DNA of 5,851 bases. It comes from Scatosoma sp045652965. GTDB taxonomy: Bacteria > Bacillota > Clostridia > Christensenellales > Borkfalkiaceae. Under the pieces are notes generated by a model. That model saw nothing but the letters and a program-made list of their open reading frames with translations, had not been told where the DNA came from and did no database searches. The DNA is taken from assembly GCA_045652965.1 (NCBI GenBank), contig JAZOLI010000030.1, positions 1 through 5,851 of the forward strand. The letters are read 5' to 3'. A program made the position numbers and the translations under genes. Below, one piece after another: positions 4,706-5,851 of the stretch (the first letter of the stretch is position 1; every line of letters begins with the position of its first letter).

Positions 4706-5851
4706 ATGGATTATAAAAAACATATAGCGCAAAAAATTAAAGTGGAAGGGGTAACCGAGCAGGAAATTTACGATTCGATCGCATTGCCCCCGAGCACGGA
4801 AATGGGCGACTTTGCGCTCCCGTGCTTTAAGTTTGCGAAAATATTTAGAAAGAGCCCTGCAATGATCGCGGAAGAATTGAAAAACACGATCGCGACGGAT
4901 GACGTGATAAGCGAAGTTTCGGCGGTGAACGGGTATCTTAATTTCAAAATCGATAAAAACGGCTTTGTAAAAGCAACGCTCGATAAGATTTTAACGCAAA
5001 AGGAAGCGTACGGCGCATCCGACGAAGGAAACGGCAAAACCGTTTGTATCGACTATTCTTCGATCAATATCGCAAAACCTTTCCATATCGGGCATTTATC
5101 AACGACGGTGCTCGGCGGCGCGTTATACCGCATATTTAATTATCTTGGCTATAAAACGGTGGGGATTAACCATTTAGGCGATTACGGCACGCAATTTGGA
5201 AAACTTATTTCCGCATTCAAGCGTTGGGGGGATAAAGACGTGATCGAAGCGGGCGGTATCCGCGCGCTTAACGAGCTTTACGTGCGTTTCCATAAAGAAG
5301 CGGAAGAACACCCCGAATACGACGACGAAGCGCGCGCGTATTTTAAAAAGATTGAACAGGGCGACGAAGAATGCCTTTCGCTTTTCCATTGGTTCAAGGA
5401 ATTGACACTCAAAGACGTGCAAAAAATTTACGAGCTTTTGGATATCCGTTTTGATTCGTATGCAGGCGAAAGCTTTTTCTCGGATAAGATGGGGCCCGTT
5501 GTGGACGAGCTCAAAGAAAAAGGCTTGCTTACGGAAAGCCGCGGCGCGCAGGTGGTCGATTTGGAAGAATACGGCATGACGCCTTGTATGATTTTGGAAT
5601 CGGACGGTAGCTCGCTTTACGCAACGCGTGATATGGCGGCGGCAACCTATCGCAAACAGGAATACGATTTCTATAAATGCTTGTACGTAGTGGCTTATCA
5701 ACAAAACCTGCATTTTAAACAATTTTTCAAAGTGTTAGAGCTTATGGGTAAGGAATGGTCGAAAGATCTCGTGCACGTGGCGTATGGTATGGTGTCGCTC
5801 GAAGAAGGCACGATGTCCACGAGAAAGGGCAACGTCGTGTTCTTGGAAGAC
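4706..5851 (+). CDS. argS: Arginyl-tRNA synthetase, 5' portion (runs off the window)
   Basis: This class I aminoacyl-tRNA synthetase attaches arginine to tRNA-Arg in the cytosol. The window holds the first 382 codons with no stop; family members have about 550-590 residues, so the anticodon-binding helical domain is missing here. The N-terminal additional domain that contacts the tRNA D-loop occupies about 1-110. SSINIAKPFHIGHL (118-131) contains the HIGH signature (127-130). NHLGDYGTQFGKL follows in the Rossmann fold. LYATRDMAAATYR is a typical ArgRS motif. MSTRKGNVV (370-378) is the degenerate KMSKS loop. The ATG at 4706 follows AGGTG by 6 nt; an upstream ATG at 4685 hits a stop after two codons. 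The gene has its own promoter and is divergent from ychF. The sequence looks intact. Confidence 0.97.
   Translation, partial: MDYKKHIAQKIKVEGVTEQEIYDSIALPPSTEMGDFALPCFKFAKIFRKSPAMIAEELKNTIATDDVISEVSAVNGYLNFKIDKNGFVKATLDKILTQKEAYGASDEGNGKTVCIDYSSINIAKPFHIGHLSTTVLGGALYRIFNYLGYKTVGINHLGDYGTQFGKLISAFKRWGDKDVIEAGGIRALNELYVRFHKEAEEHPEYDDEARAYFKKIEQGDEECLSLFHWFKELTLKDVQKIYELLDIRFDSYAGESFFSDKMGPVVDELKEKGLLTESRGAQVVDLEEYGMTPCMILESDGSSLYATRDMAAATYRKQEYDFYKCLYVVAYQQNLHFKQFFKVLELMGKEWSKDLVHVAYGMVSLEEGTMSTRKGNVVFLED

Noticed and set aside
5174..5722. A 182-codon minus-strand open frame
   Set aside because: It is antisense to argS, which has all expected motifs in the plus frame. The antisense protein is rich in Phe, His and Arg, as expected from reversed Lys/Glu-rich coding sequence.

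Overview
The window reads as ordinary bacterial chromosome, most likely from an anaerobic Bacillota (Clostridia-like) genome. The grounds are the gene families (a COG4100-type lyase, a C_GCAxxG_C_C protein, a short Sfp-type phosphopantetheinyl transferase), strong AAGGAG-type ribosome binding sites, intrinsic terminators with U-tracts and consensus sigma-A-type promoters. Sampled GC of the housekeeping genes is roughly 45-48%. The lineage is inferred from gene content and was not tested by a search.

Layout, left to right. (1) 2-226 (+) is the 3' end of a COG4100 'methionine gamma-lyase / aluminium resistance' family gene. (2) 227-941 is an AT-rich accessory interval. It holds three hairpins (246-270, 293-323, 342-374), a minus-strand HExxH metallopeptidase-like frame (445-768) whose open frame runs back to 876 without a conventional start, and a degenerate inverted copy of the first hairpin (888-923). 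(3) 942-2893 (-) is a run of three genes: a 4'-phosphopantetheinyl transferase, an MTA/SAH nucleosidase (mtnN-like) and uracil-DNA glycosylase (ung). A perfect TTGACA-N17-TATAAT promoter lies just upstream and implies an almost leaderless first message. (4) 2927-3385 (+) is a divergent C_GCAxxG_C_C family protein, ending at a bidirectional terminator shared with (5) ychF (3434-4549, -). (6) 4706-5851 (+) is the first 382 codons of argS, divergent from ychF; the 156-bp gap between them carries a good promoter for each.

The genes with known roles are housekeeping: uracil excision repair, recycling or detoxification of S-adenosylmethionine by-products, carrier-protein activation, a translation-associated NTPase and tRNA charging. 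I see no CRISPR array, insertion sequence, tRNA, rRNA or multi-gene defence system. The least ordinary parts are the low-GC metallopeptidase remnant between inverted hairpin repeats (about 246-923) and the overlapping promoter/start arrangement at 2893-2933.
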